From Treponema succinifaciens DSM 2489 (GTDB lineage: Bacteria > Spirochaetota > Spirochaetia > Treponematales > Treponemataceae), in contig NC_015385.1 in NCBI RefSeq assembly GCF_000195275.1, positions 62,001 through 126,000 on the forward strand: a stretch of 64,000 bases of DNA. The letters are read 5' to 3'. Position 1 is the stretch's first letter; each line of letters starts with the position of its first letter. The notes under the pieces are model-generated. The model did not search any database and had not been told where the DNA came from. It worked only from the letters and a program-made list of their open reading frames with translations. The position numbers and the translations under genes were made by a program. Below are positions 44,726-54,234 of the stretch, one piece after another.

Positions 44726-45968
44726 ATGCCCAATTCTACAAAGACTATAAAAGGAAAAAGGAATTTCAAAACTTGAATTTGGAATTTTTGCCTTGTCTAT
44801 TACAAATTATGAAGAGGTTGAAAACATTGCAGAACAATTGCTTTGCTTTAGGACAGAAACAGACAAATTGAATGATTCTGAAAAAGAAATTTATATCAAG
44901 GATTTCATAAATGAGTATCTAAGAGATTTTAAAAATCCGCAGGAAAATATTCATGAATATACAGATAATATAATCCGTTGCTTGCGATTGACAAAATACA
45001 TTTATATTCGTGGCGGTGGATATTACATAGATTTAGAGCCAAGACGAATGTTGGAAATAAACGCTATCTTGTCTGATTTGTCAGGATAGGCAGACTATTA
45101 TTCTGTAGAAAGCTACTACGCTTATATCGGCGATTATTACGGATATACATTGCCTTTTGAATCTGTGGAGAATCTTCAAAAAATAGCTTCTGATGAAATA
45201 AACGGTTTAAAAATAGAACTAAGAAAAGAAATATTTGCAATTGAATTAAAAACAGAAATAAAAGAGTTGAAAATTCAGATTGAGAATTTGAGAAAAGAGC
45301 GTTTGTCATTACAGAATGAAAAACTGAAATATACCTATAATGATATTGCCAAGATTGATGAAGCTGAAAACGCTTTGAAAAATATAAATAAGCTTGGAAT
45401 AAAACCGTCTATCGCATTGGAAAAATGGGCGAATATCGCTCTCAATATCATTGATGACGCAACTCTTATAAAGCCAAATTCGCCGCTTGGTGACGATAAT
45501 GAGCCGACATTTACAGCACCTGCAAAAGTTCCCGATATAGAATGTTATTACGAAAATTTCCAGTCGATATGTGAGGTAACAATGCTTACTGGAAGAGACC
45601 AGTGGTTTAATGAAGGTCAGCCAGTCATGCGGCATCTACGTGAGTTTGAAAATAAGAATACATCAGTTCCGAGCTATTGCCTTTTTGTCGCTCCAAGAAT
45701 ACATAACGACACAATCAACACATTTTGGTTTTCTGTAAAATATGAATATGAGGGAGCAAAGCAAAAGATAATTCCAATAACAATCTCTGAATTAATCAAA
45801 TTGCTTGAAGTTGTAAAATCAGCAAAAAATAACGGAGTGAGAATTTCACATACAGACTTTATGAATTTTTATGACAGATGTGCCGCAATTGAAAACATTG
45901 TAACTTCCACTATGTGGCGAGAGCATATTGCAAACGAGATTAAGTGCTTTAAAGAAATGTATATTTAG
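44726..45968 (+). pseudogene. AlwI-type restriction endonuclease, broken
   Basis: The protein reads MPNSTKTIKGK, then needs one A removed from an A5 run near 44755 to continue as GISKLEFGIFALSITNYEEV. A TAG at 45087-45089 interrupts it again before ADYYSVESYYAYIGDYYG. The rest is intact to 45968, including PDIECYYENFQSICEVTML and NEGQPVMRHLREFEN, which match the AlwI family nuclease core. No cognate methylase is adjacent. Two independent defects indicate loss of function, though the part from 45150 could still be translated. Confidence 0.78.
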
Positions 45969-45998
45969 AATACTTCTAAAAATGGAGAATATAAATTA

Positions 45999-46953
45999 AT
46001 GAAAAGAAATGAAATTTATAAACTTATTCAAGAATATTTAAAAGACCCTCCTGTTATAATTTGGGGATCTGGAGCAACAATTGCTTGTGGGTTGCCTTCA
46101 ATGAATGACTTGAATAATATGCTAAAAGCAAAATTTAGTTTTTTTGATAAAGATAGTACAAATTTGGAAAATGAATTGGGAAAAACTAAATATGAGCCTC
46201 ATATATCAGAGATTAGAAAATGTATATGGGAATGTATTGCAGAAAAAGATGTGTCTTTCTTAAATAATATTTTAGAAAAATCAGATACATATATAGGTGT
46301 AAAAAAATTGATAGAGAAATTCACAGAACCACATCCTAACATTTTAAATATAATTACAACAAATTATGATAGGGTTTTAGAAAATACTATGGCATTGAAT
46401 AATATTTCTTATACGGATGGTTTTTCTGGTCGTTTATTATCTGTTTTTGATGAAACATTATTCTCGGAAAAGAAAAAGAGTCCTTTTGTAAAATTAATAA
46501 AAGTTCATGGTTCTTTAAACTGGTTTTATATAAATGGTGAAACAAGATATTTTCATGGAAATAATAACTTTGACCCCAAAATCATTCCGCCGGGAAAAAA
46601 TAAATTTCAAGAAGCATTTGCTGAACCTTATAGAACATTGATTCAAAATTCTGACGAAATTATAAAGAATTCAAGAAGTCTATTAGTTGTTGGATTTGGT
46701 TTTAATGATGAACATCTTACACCTCAGATAACAACTAAAATAAAAAAAAGGCTGCCCTATAGTTATCTTGACAAAGCAATTAACTGATACAACTAAAAAA
46801 CAGCTAGAAAATGCCTCTTTTTATTTATGCTTAGAAGAGAGCGAGTGTAGAAAAACAAAAATTTCTTATAAAAAAAGAATGGATTCTTCTGAAGAAACTA
46901 TAGAAGTAGATGGAGATTTTTGGCAATTAAATAACTTTATGGAGGCTTTATAA
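45999..46953 (+). pseudogene. SIR2-like defence protein, frameshifted at an A8 tract
   Basis: Residues 1-262 show the SIR2 NAD-binding fold: IWGSGATIACGLPSMNDL, ITTNYDRVLE, catalytic His in KVHGSLNW, and SLLVVGFGFNDEHLTP. At 46742-46749 eight A residues shift the frame, ending it at 46787. With seven A residues it would continue GCPIVILTKQLTDTTKKQL to a stop at 46953, about 317 residues. The stop then overlaps the herA start (TAATG). SIR2-HerA pairs deplete NAD+ after phage infection. The truncation removes only the C-terminal region, so activity is uncertain. Confidence 0.8.
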
Positions 46954-48629
46954 TGAAATCAAATGAGGATTCTATAGGAACAGTTTTAAGTGTTGATACT
47001 GGAACTGTTATAATTAGCGTTGAAAAAGAAGACTTATTGAACAGTGTTCAAGTAAATCAAATTGTTGAGATTGCTTCTACAAAAACAAATGAAAAAATTA
47101 TCGGTTTAATATCAAAGATAATGAGAAAGGGTGTAGCAGAAGGAATTGATGATAATTCTGAATCTATTGTTATCGAAAATTTGTTGAAAATAAATCTTGT
47201 TGGAACTTTGTATGAAAAATTGGGAGATATAGAAAACGTTTTTAAAAGAAGTTTGAATACAGTTCCTTGTGTAAATGCTAATTGTTGGCTTTTGCAAGGA
47301 AATGACTTGTCTTCTTTCATGAAATCTATTTCAACAGATACCGATAACCCTCTTAAAATAGGAAGATATACAATATCTGATGATTCTGAAGCAAATCTTG
47401 ATGGTAATAAGTTTTTCCAACGTCATGCGGTTATTGTTGGTGGTACTGGCTCTGGAAAGTCTTGGACTGTGGCAAATATATTGGAACAGGCTTCAAAATT
47501 AAAATCTGTAAATGGAATTGTATTTGATTTGCATGGCGAATACACTCCTTTGGTTAAATTAGAAAATACAGTGTTGCTAAAAATTGCAGGACCAGCAGAC
47601 AGTGTTTCTGATGAAGTTATATTTCTTCCATATTGGCTTTTATCATACGAAGAAATGGAATCATTTTTACTTGACCGAAGTGATAGTAATGCCCCTAACC
47701 AAGCAAGAAAATTATTTGATTTAATAATCGAGTATAAAAAAGAAAAACTTACATCAGAGGATAAAAATGATGTGTTAGCAAATTTCACAATTGAAAGCCC
47801 TGTTCCATATTCAATAAATAAAGTATTAGAAGAATTAAAACGATTAGATTCAGAAATGGTTCAAGGTGCAAGAAGTGAAAAGCAAGGTCCGTTAAATGGA
47901 AAATTGACAAGATTCGTTCAACGATTAGAAAGTAAGTTAATGGATAAACGTCTGAACTTTATTTTCAATTCAGATGATAAATTGCAAAAGTATGAATGGT
48001 TTGAAAGTCTAGCGGAAAAACTATTAGATTTTGGAAATGAAAAAGGTCTGAAAATTATTGACTTTTCAGAAGTTCCTGCAGATATATTGCCTTTAATAAC
48101 AGGACTTATTGGTAGATTGATTTTTTCAATTCAACAATGGATGTCAGATGATAAGCGACAGCCAATAGCATTATTTTGTGATGAGGCGCATTTATATCTT
48201 CCTAATAAAATTTCAGAAGGTATAGAGGAGAGAGGTCTTAAAAGTTTTGAACGAATCGCAAAAGAAGGTAGAAAATATGGAGTTTCACTTGTAGTTATAA
48301 GTCAAAGACCATCAGATGTAAACAAAACTATTTTAAGTCAATGTGGAAATTTTATAGCTATGCGTTTAACAAACCCTGAAGATCAGAATGTAATACAGCA
48401 TTTACTTCCAGATAATTTAGGTGATTTTACAAATGTTTTGCCAATATTAGATGTAGGAGAGGCACTTATCGTTGGAGACTCTTCTTTATTGCCTAGTCGA
48501 GTAATTGTAAATGAGCCAACAGTAAAACCAAACAGTGCAACAATTGATTTCTGGACAGAATGGTCAAGAAGCAAGGATTTAAAAGGAATAAAAGAAGCTG
48601 TCGAATCTTTAAGAAAACAACATAAATAA
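46953..48629 (+). CDS. HerA-like ATPase of a SIR2-HerA defence pair
   Basis: A 558-residue AAA+/FtsK-type ATPase. An N-terminal HAS-barrel-like region (VLSVDTGTVIISV) is followed by Walker A VGGTGSGKSWT, Walker B PIALFCDEAHLYLP and sensor region LTNPEDQNVIQHLL. It is coupled to the SIR2 gene by an overlapping TAATG. In characterised systems HerA hexamers assemble with SIR2 and trigger NAD+ loss. The gene is intact and more A+T-rich than its right-hand neighbour. Confidence 0.9.
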   Translation: MKSNEDSIGTVLSVDTGTVIISVEKEDLLNSVQVNQIVEIASTKTNEKIIGLISKIMRKGVAEGIDDNSESIVIENLLKINLVGTLYEKLGDIENVFKRSLNTVPCVNANCWLLQGNDLSSFMKSISTDTDNPLKIGRYTISDDSEANLDGNKFFQRHAVIVGGTGSGKSWTVANILEQASKLKSVNGIVFDLHGEYTPLVKLENTVLLKIAGPADSVSDEVIFLPYWLLSYEEMESFLLDRSDSNAPNQARKLFDLIIEYKKEKLTSEDKNDVLANFTIESPVPYSINKVLEELKRLDSEMVQGARSEKQGPLNGKLTRFVQRLESKLMDKRLNFIFNSDDKLQKYEWFESLAEKLLDFGNEKGLKIIDFSEVPADILPLITGLIGRLIFSIQQWMSDDKRQPIALFCDEAHLYLPNKISEGIEERGLKSFERIAKEGRKYGVSLVVISQRPSDVNKTILSQCGNFIAMRLTNPEDQNVIQHLLPDNLGDFTNVLPILDVGEALIVGDSSLLPSRVIVNEPTVKPNSATIDFWTEWSRSKDLKGIKEAVESLRKQHK

Positions 48630-48632
48630 AAC

Positions 48633-48838
48633 AAGCGTTAGGGATTGGAAGGGTGAGCGCATTTTGAAAAAAATGTGCGAAAACAAACGCTTGCGTTTGG
48701 TCGGAGGCGTAAGCCGTAGCCCTGAAAAGCCCGGCGGTCGCGGCGGTTGAGAGCGCCGTCCGAAGGCGCGAAGCAACCAGAGCGACCGTAACGCCCTAAA
48801 ACTCTGTGGAAAAATCCTTCCCCCAATCGCTTACACAA
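48633..48838. repeat. G+C-rich structured repeat-like element
   Basis: About 205 bp of much higher G+C than its neighbours. The ends are partly complementary (AAGCGTTAGGGATTGGAAGG against CCTTCCCCCAATCGCTT). Inside are palindromes such as CAAACGCTTGCGTTTG and GCGCATTTT...AAAATGTGC. It begins 3 bp after the herA stop. It looks like a dispersed palindromic element or decayed recombination site. No protein gene is credible here. Confidence 0.55.
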
Positions 48839-48897
48839 AATAAAAAAATTTGGTAATATGGGCGGCAATAAATAAAAATAAAGCAATCTATCTAACG

Positions 48898-48952
48898 AGC
48901 AGCTAAAAGCGTAAGTCCAGTTCGGACACGTTTTTTGGCTGCTTTTTTTTTT
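48898..48952 (+). terminator. Strong terminator or attenuator before the MATE gene
   Basis: A long stem (AGCAGCTAAAAGCGT with ACGTTTTTTGGCTGCT) is capped by GTCC-agttc-GGAC and followed by about ten T residues. It ends 28 nt before the MATE ATG, so it may end herA transcripts or attenuate the exporter. Confidence 0.8.
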
Positions 48953-48980
48953 GCGGATTGCGTTTTTCTTGAGGTATTTT

Positions 48981-50372
48981 ATGAAAAGTTATGACTTGGG
49001 GAGTGAAAAAATCGGGCGGCTTGTGCGGCATTTTGCTGTTCCTTGTGTTATCAGCATGCTGGTCGCGGCGCTGTACAATATTGTTGACCAGATTTTTATA
49101 GGGTGGAGCAGCGCGGGTGCGGCGGGAAATGCGGCTACAAATATTGTTTATCCTTTTACGGTTCTGGCTCTGGGGCTCGCGCTTCTTGTGGGCGACGGAG
49201 AGGCGGCAATGTTCAGTCTTGCTTTGGGCGAAAAAAACAATGAAAAGGCGGACAGGTGCGTCGGAAGCGGATTTTCTTTTCTGGTTGTTCTTTCGGTTCT
49301 GCTGTGCGCGTCGGGATTTTTGTTCAAGAAACAGATTCTTGGAATTTTCGGCGCGAATCCAAATGAAAAGGTTTGCTATGATTTTGCGGACCAGTATTTT
49401 ACGGTGATTTGCATGGGACTTCCTTTTTACATGATTGGACAGGGAATGAACGGCGCAATCCGCGCGGACGGTTCTCCAAAGTTTGCGATGGCTTGCACTC
49501 TGGCAGGCGCGTTTTCTAATCTTGTTTTGGATCCGGTTTTTATTTTTGTGTTTGACATGGGCGTAAAAGGCGCCGCGGTTGCGACTGTAATAGGGCAGGT
49601 TTTGACTTTTGCAATGAGCATTGCGTATATTTTTCGCTCAAAGAATTTTCACATCAATTTAAAAAGCATGAAACCTGATTTTTTCCTTCTGGGACGGATT
49701 TGTTTTATCGGAGCGGCCTCTCTTATCGTTCAGCTTTCAATCGTGATTGTAATTGCTGTGAACAACAATCTGCTTTCAAGATATGGATATGAAACTTTCG
49801 CAAGCACAGGAGTTGCGTTCGGTTCTGTAGTTCCTCTTGCCGTAGTCGGGATTGTGATGAAGGTTTTTGGAATCGTAATTTCGGTTGTGATTGGAATAAG
49901 TCTGGGCGGTCAGCCGATAATCGGATTCAATATGGGAGCAGGAAACTCCGGGCGCGTGAAGGAAACTGTCCGGGTGGTTCTGCGTCTTGTGCTTGCAATG
50001 GGAACCGCGGTTTTCCTGATTTTTGAATTTTTGCCGGATATGGTTATTTCGATTTTTGGAAAGGGCAACTCGCCTGAATACATGGAATATGCCCGGCTCT
50101 GCGTAAGAATCTTTTTAAGCGGAATTATAATGACCTGCTTTATAAAATCCACGTCGATAATTTTGCAGTCAATCGGAAAAAGCGGAAAGTCAACTTTGCT
50201 GGCTCTTCTGCGCGACGTTATTATTTTTGTTCCGTCCTCAATAATCCTTGCGACCGTAAGCCAGAATATTGTGACAATGCTCTGGAGCGCGCTTATAAGC
50301 GATGCGGTTTCGTTCGTGGTTGCAGTGATTTTTCTGCGTGCGGAGATGAGGAAGATGAATGGCAATTTGTAA
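48981..50372 (+). CDS. MATE family efflux transporter
   Basis: About 463 residues from the ATG at 48981 (GAGG 7 nt upstream; an earlier ATG would lie in the terminator). Twelve hydrophobic segments form two MatE repeats ('VPCVISMLVAALYNIVDQIF' and 'LIVQLSIVIVIAVNNNLL'). MATE proteins export cationic drugs using Na+ or H+. The gene is more G+C-rich than the flanking defence genes, suggesting a different origin. Confidence 0.93.
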   Translation: MKSYDLGSEKIGRLVRHFAVPCVISMLVAALYNIVDQIFIGWSSAGAAGNAATNIVYPFTVLALGLALLVGDGEAAMFSLALGEKNNEKADRCVGSGFSFLVVLSVLLCASGFLFKKQILGIFGANPNEKVCYDFADQYFTVICMGLPFYMIGQGMNGAIRADGSPKFAMACTLAGAFSNLVLDPVFIFVFDMGVKGAAVATVIGQVLTFAMSIAYIFRSKNFHINLKSMKPDFFLLGRICFIGAASLIVQLSIVIVIAVNNNLLSRYGYETFASTGVAFGSVVPLAVVGIVMKVFGIVISVVIGISLGGQPIIGFNMGAGNSGRVKETVRVVLRLVLAMGTAVFLIFEFLPDMVISIFGKGNSPEYMEYARLCVRIFLSGIIMTCFIKSTSIILQSIGKSGKSTLLALLRDVIIFVPSSIILATVSQNIVTMLWSALISDAVSFVVAVIFLRAEMRKMNGNL

Positions 50373-50411
50373 TGCGTGATGATTAATGCATAATGTTCAA
50401 AAATGTAATTT

Positions 50412-50450
50412 CCCCGCTCGCATCATTGTTGTTAAACGTGCGGTGGGGTT
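50412..50450. terminator. Probable terminator after the MATE gene
   Basis: CCCCGCTCGCA pairs with TGCGGTGGGG around a 16-nt loop, followed by TTTCTT. It lies between convergent genes. Confidence 0.5.
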
Positions 50451-50487
50451 TCTTCCGGTTTCGTGTTTGTTTTATCCGTAAGCAAAA

Positions 50488-51084
50488 TTACAGCACATCA
50501 TCCAAGTTGTCAAAAGCACTGACTGCATTTGCAAAACCGTATTCAATCCAAATGTATGCCTTGTCGGTGATGTATGTCGCTTGCGTTCTTATGCCGATAG
50601 AAATTGTTGTCAATCCGCCGAATTTCTCAAAATTATTTTCGTCAGCAGTCCAATGAAACTCAAAAGTTCTTGAACCTTCTGCAACTGCTGTCATCCAATA
50701 TTTTTCATCTTGGAAAAGGCTGTCTTTTGAAATTTTGTCAATTTTAGCAAACGTTCCATATTTGCGTTCAAGCGGAGAAAGCAGTTTTGCAAATTCCTGT
50801 TTGACTTCCGTTCCGTAGCTGTTTGCCTGAATCTCGCGACTTATTCCTTTTATATAATATAAACCTTCTGTTTCGCTAATCCAGACGACGTATCCTTCAA
50901 AAAGAGGATGCGATTTTACAGGCTGGATGTAATACCTGTCATCAGAAATATATTCCGTCTCATTTCCTCCGCAGGCTTTTGTAACGTCTTCAAGCGTCAT
51001 TCCCATATCCAGCCCGAACGGTCCTGCAAAAACAGAAAGCGAATAAACAAACAGCAAAGTAAAAATTGAAATCAGTTTTTTCAT
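50488..51084 (-). CDS. Hypothetical exported protein
   Basis: About 198 residues from the ATG at 51084 (AAGGAG upstream). The signal peptide is KKLISIFTLLFVYSLSVFAG. The mature part begins 'PFGLDMGMTLEDVTKACGG', a pattern seen in small periplasmic proteins of gut bacteria, and ends 'AYIWIEYGFANAVSAFDNLD'. No function is known. It lies 36 bp after the next hypothetical gene on the same strand. Confidence 0.75.
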   Translation of the reverse strand: MKKLISIFTLLFVYSLSVFAGPFGLDMGMTLEDVTKACGGNETEYISDDRYYIQPVKSHPLFEGYVVWISETEGLYYIKGISREIQANSYGTEVKQEFAKLLSPLERKYGTFAKIDKISKDSLFQDEKYWMTAVAEGSRTFEFHWTADENNFEKFGGLTTISIGIRTQATYITDKAYIWIEYGFANAVSAFDNLDDVL

Positions 51085-51119
51085 AGTTAAAATCTCCTTG
51101 AACAATCATATCATAAATA

Positions 51120-51800
51120 TCAGCAAAGCTCATCAAAAACAGTGCCACCAGTCCATTCATTTTCTCGACCTTGAAGAACAAGAAAAAACTTGTCTGCCCC
51201 ATCTTTTTCAAAGCAGGTCATATAAACTCTGTGAACAAAAAGATTGTTCTCAAAAGTAATCGTACAGAGACTCCACGGCTTTATCGCATTTATTTCGCGA
51301 CTTTCTCCTTTTACAATTATCATATCTTCATGCAATGCAGTTTCTAATACGGAAGAAGAATACTGCTTGGTTTTGCTGAATATTTTTCCCTGCTTTAGAT
51401 TTTCAAAATAATCCTGCAACGGAGTTTCAGTTAGTTCAGTTGGGCAGCAAGGAAATTCCGCAGGAATACGCCATCTTGATTTGTCCTGCGCTGCATTTGG
51501 CGAGAGCGACATTATAATATCAGGTTTTGTTCCGTCAGGCTTTTCAAATCCTTCTGGATATTCATATTTAAAAATATTTTTTCTTGTCCGATATACCCAT
51601 TCTCCAAGACTTCCGCCAGCAGAAACATTTTTATATGAATTCTGATTTGCCCATTGTGTAAGATTTTCAAGGCAAGATTCAGATTCTTTTTGATTTACTA
51701 AAACTATCAAACAAATATCAAAAATTTTACTTGCAAGATCATGTTCTGTACTTGCTTGTATTATTTCAAAAGTTCGTTTCTTTATGTTCTTGTAAACCAT
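51120..51800 (-). CDS. Hypothetical protein
   Basis: A 226-residue cytoplasmic protein with no membrane segment. N-terminus 'FEIIQASTEHDLASKIFDI'; middle 'FEKPDGTKPDIIMSLSP'; Cys pair in EFPCCPTE. No family recognised. It lies between the exported protein and the DUF4236 gene on the same strand, in a run of small accessory genes. Confidence 0.65.
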   Translation of the reverse strand: MVYKNIKKRTFEIIQASTEHDLASKIFDICLIVLVNQKESESCLENLTQWANQNSYKNVSAGGSLGEWVYRTRKNIFKYEYPEGFEKPDGTKPDIIMSLSPNAAQDKSRWRIPAEFPCCPTELTETPLQDYFENLKQGKIFSKTKQYSSSVLETALHEDMIIVKGESREINAIKPWSLCTITFENNLFVHRVYMTCFEKDGADKFFLVLQGRENEWTGGTVFDELC

Positions 51801-51853
51801 CTAGAAATCCTTTTCTTATTATCATTTTTCCATATTCATATGAGATTCTATAA

Positions 51854-52864
51854 CTAAAACATTGTTTTCGGTGAATAATTAGGGTTTGAATACATTAAGA
51901 GCGTGTTTAATCCCGTATTTGAAGTTAATTCAATTTCGCCATACTCACAGATTGGAATCTGCCTGTTATCTGAAAAACGTCTATCAGGTCCACCGGATTT
52001 ATTTACGTACTTCCATGTACTCCCAACAACTATTGAATCTTTAGGAACAGATTCTGATTCAACAAACCTTGTCGTTCTTACTTCGCTGGATATGTCAGAA
52101 TAGTTTAATGCTCCGATTTTATTTTTCTGAATTAGAAATAGTTTATCAGGTAGAAAAATTAGTGTTTCTTTACCAGATTTAAAAACAGAGGCTTTGACTG
52201 TTGATTTAAAGGGAAATGGCGTTTTAGAGGACATTTGACACAAAACTCGAACTACAGTGGTGGATGCTCCTGATGAGTATTTTTTATCAATAACTTTACT
52301 TGATTGCATTAGTCTCCAAACTTTATTACATTCAGTTAGCTTTAGCATTTCATTAATTCTGTTTTCTACAACTTCTTTTTGATCCTCGTCTATTACATAA
52401 TCTAATCTAACTCGGCCAAGTGTTTTTACAAGGATTTTCATTAATATGAAAACGAGAGATGATATTGCATAAATAGGTTTCAAAAAAACAAGAAGCAAAG
52501 CAAGCCAAAATAGAATGGTTGAAAGTTTATTTAAAACCATAGATATATGTGCTGATTTTAAGATATCTTCTAATCCCTCTGAAACAAATTCATTTGTAAC
52601 AGTATTCTCAATATTTTGTGTATCATAATGATTATTATCTATTGCTGGTGTATATTGTTGTTGATGGTTAAGTTTATTTTTTCCTGTTTCTTCTGTGAAG
52701 GAAATTCCGCTTCCTGGAATTGATGTAGTTCTTCTAACTGTTCCTCTAGCAGTTTTTGTTATTCGATAGCCTTTTACTCCCCAACTATAACCGATTCCAG
52801 ATTTACTAATATTGATTCGAAATCCACCACCTAAGTTTATACTTTTTCTATATCGGAACCCCAT
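51854..52864 (-). CDS. DUF4236 domain protein with membrane segments
   Basis: A 336-residue protein. Residues 1-58 are a DUF4236 domain (GFRYRKSINLGGGFRINIS, then KSGIGYSWGVKGYR). A Gln/Asn-rich linker follows, two membrane helices lie near residues 115-150, and a soluble domain of about 170 residues ends the protein. Its function is unknown; DUF4236 proteins occur in accessory regions. GGAGG precedes the ATG. Its 5' side abuts the attC-like site end (GTTAGGC on this strand), as an integron cassette would. Confidence 0.8.
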   Translation of the reverse strand: MGFRYRKSINLGGGFRINISKSGIGYSWGVKGYRITKTARGTVRRTTSIPGSGISFTEETGKNKLNHQQQYTPAIDNNHYDTQNIENTVTNEFVSEGLEDILKSAHISMVLNKLSTILFWLALLLVFLKPIYAISSLVFILMKILVKTLGRVRLDYVIDEDQKEVVENRINEMLKLTECNKVWRLMQSSKVIDKKYSSGASTTVVRVLCQMSSKTPFPFKSTVKASVFKSGKETLIFLPDKLFLIQKNKIGALNYSDISSEVRTTRFVESESVPKDSIVVGSTWKYVNKSGGPDRRFSDNRQIPICEYGEIELTSNTGLNTLLMYSNPNYSPKTMF

Positions 52865-53018
52865 AATTTTCCTCCAAAAGCGGCTCAGTGAGCCGTCCGC
52901 CTAACAATGAGTTAGACAATATGTAGTGCCACCAGGTTTGCAGAATCGAGGGTTCGGTCGTAAACTTGGAATAGAAAACAACAAGCATGACCTGCCTCAT
53001 GCAAAAAGGAGCACTACA

Positions 53019-54234
53019 ATGAACAATGTAACAGAGAACACAAAAGTAATCTATGTCGGAATTGACGTGCACAAGGACACAAATTCTTTCTGTGCTTATG
53101 ACAGCCGTGAAGACAAATTATTCGCGGAGCACAAAAGCTCTTCCAAATTTGAAAACACGCTTCACTACCTGAAGAACCTTCAAAAATCAGTCGGGCAAGA
53201 TGCAGTTTTTCTTATTGGATACGAGGCAGGTCCCACAGGATACGGACTTTGCAGAAAACTTCAAAAAGAAGACTTCGCCTGCGTCATTATCGCCCCATCG
53301 ACAATAGCAAAGGCACCTGGTCAGAAAGTCAAGACAGACAGGATGGACGCCCGCCTTCTTGCAAAGACTCTCGCCTTCAAAACCTACAGCCCTGTCTGCC
53401 TTCCTTCTGAAAAACTTGAGGCGATAAAGGAATATACACGGGTCAGGACGGCAAAAATCACCATGCTCAAAAAAGCAAAGCAGAACCTCCTTTCTTTCCT
53501 GCTGCGAATGGGCTTGCCTTATCCTCAGAGCGGCCATTACTGGACGCAGGCTCACATGGCTTGGCTCAGGACGATGAACTTCGCTGACAAGTGGCTTCAG
53601 GAATCATTTGAGGAATATCACGCCGAAGTAATAACGCTCATGGACAAAGTTCAGAGAATTGAGGCGAAGATTCTGGAACTCTGCAAGGATGATGAAGTGA
53701 GGGAAAAAATTGATGCCCTGGTGTGCATCTCTGGAATCAGTTATGTCTCCGCCATTTCGATTGTCGCGGAAATCGGGGATTTTTCCCGTTTTTCAAAGGC
53801 GAAGTCCTTCGTAAGCTTTACAGGACTTTGTCCCGGCGAGGATTCAAGCGGAAACAGGGTACGGCACACGGCGATTACTAAGGCTGGGAATTCAAGAGTC
53901 AGAAGTCTTCTTGTTGAGTGTGCGGGAAGCCTTAGAATGCATTCTGTTGTCACGGCAAAATCAGTCAGGGTAAAAAGAGCGGCAGAAAAATGCGTCCGCC
54001 GCCATCGTTTCTTACGCGGACAAGTGCACGCTCAGGCTCAGAAAAAGAATGCTTTATCTTTCCCAAAAAGGGCTCCCCTACAATCTAGTAACGACGGCGG
54101 GGGCAAGGGAGCTTGCATGTTTTGTCTGGGGAATGATGAATTTTGTTGACAACAGGAAAACTGCCTTGAACAAAATTGATGAGGGGGAGCTTTCCGACAT
54201 TCAAAAAACGGTCGAGGAGTTTATTGCGCAATGA
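53019..54234 (+). pseudogene. IS110-family transposase (DEDD), frameshifted
   Basis: From the ATG at 53019 (AAGGAG upstream) the protein shows the RuvC-like DEDD core: YVGIDVHKDTNSF, GYEAGPTGYGL and TDRMDARLLAK. The C-terminal domain has ISGISYVSAISIVAEIGDF, TGLCPGEDSSG and the serine region AGNSRVRSLLVE. An A5 run near 53989 shifts the frame; with A4 it would continue NASAAIVSYADK...ARELACFVWGMMNF to 54234. It catalyses RNA-guided recombination in active relatives. The shift makes this copy probably inactive. Confidence 0.88.

Noticed and set aside
45087-45089. Readthrough or recoding of TAG in the AlwI-type gene
   Set aside because: The gene also has an upstream frameshift, TAG is used as a normal stop elsewhere, and no recoding structure is seen.
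46953-48629. HerA as part of BREX, DISARM or a DNA-end processing NurA-HerA pair
   Set aside because: No methylase, BrxC/DrmA or NurA lies beside it; the SIR2 neighbour with overlapping codons fits SIR2-HerA.
48638-48886. 82-residue minus-strand reading frame
   Set aside because: It lies across the G+C-rich palindromic element, has no ribosome-binding site and an Arg-rich composition typical of noncoding repeats.
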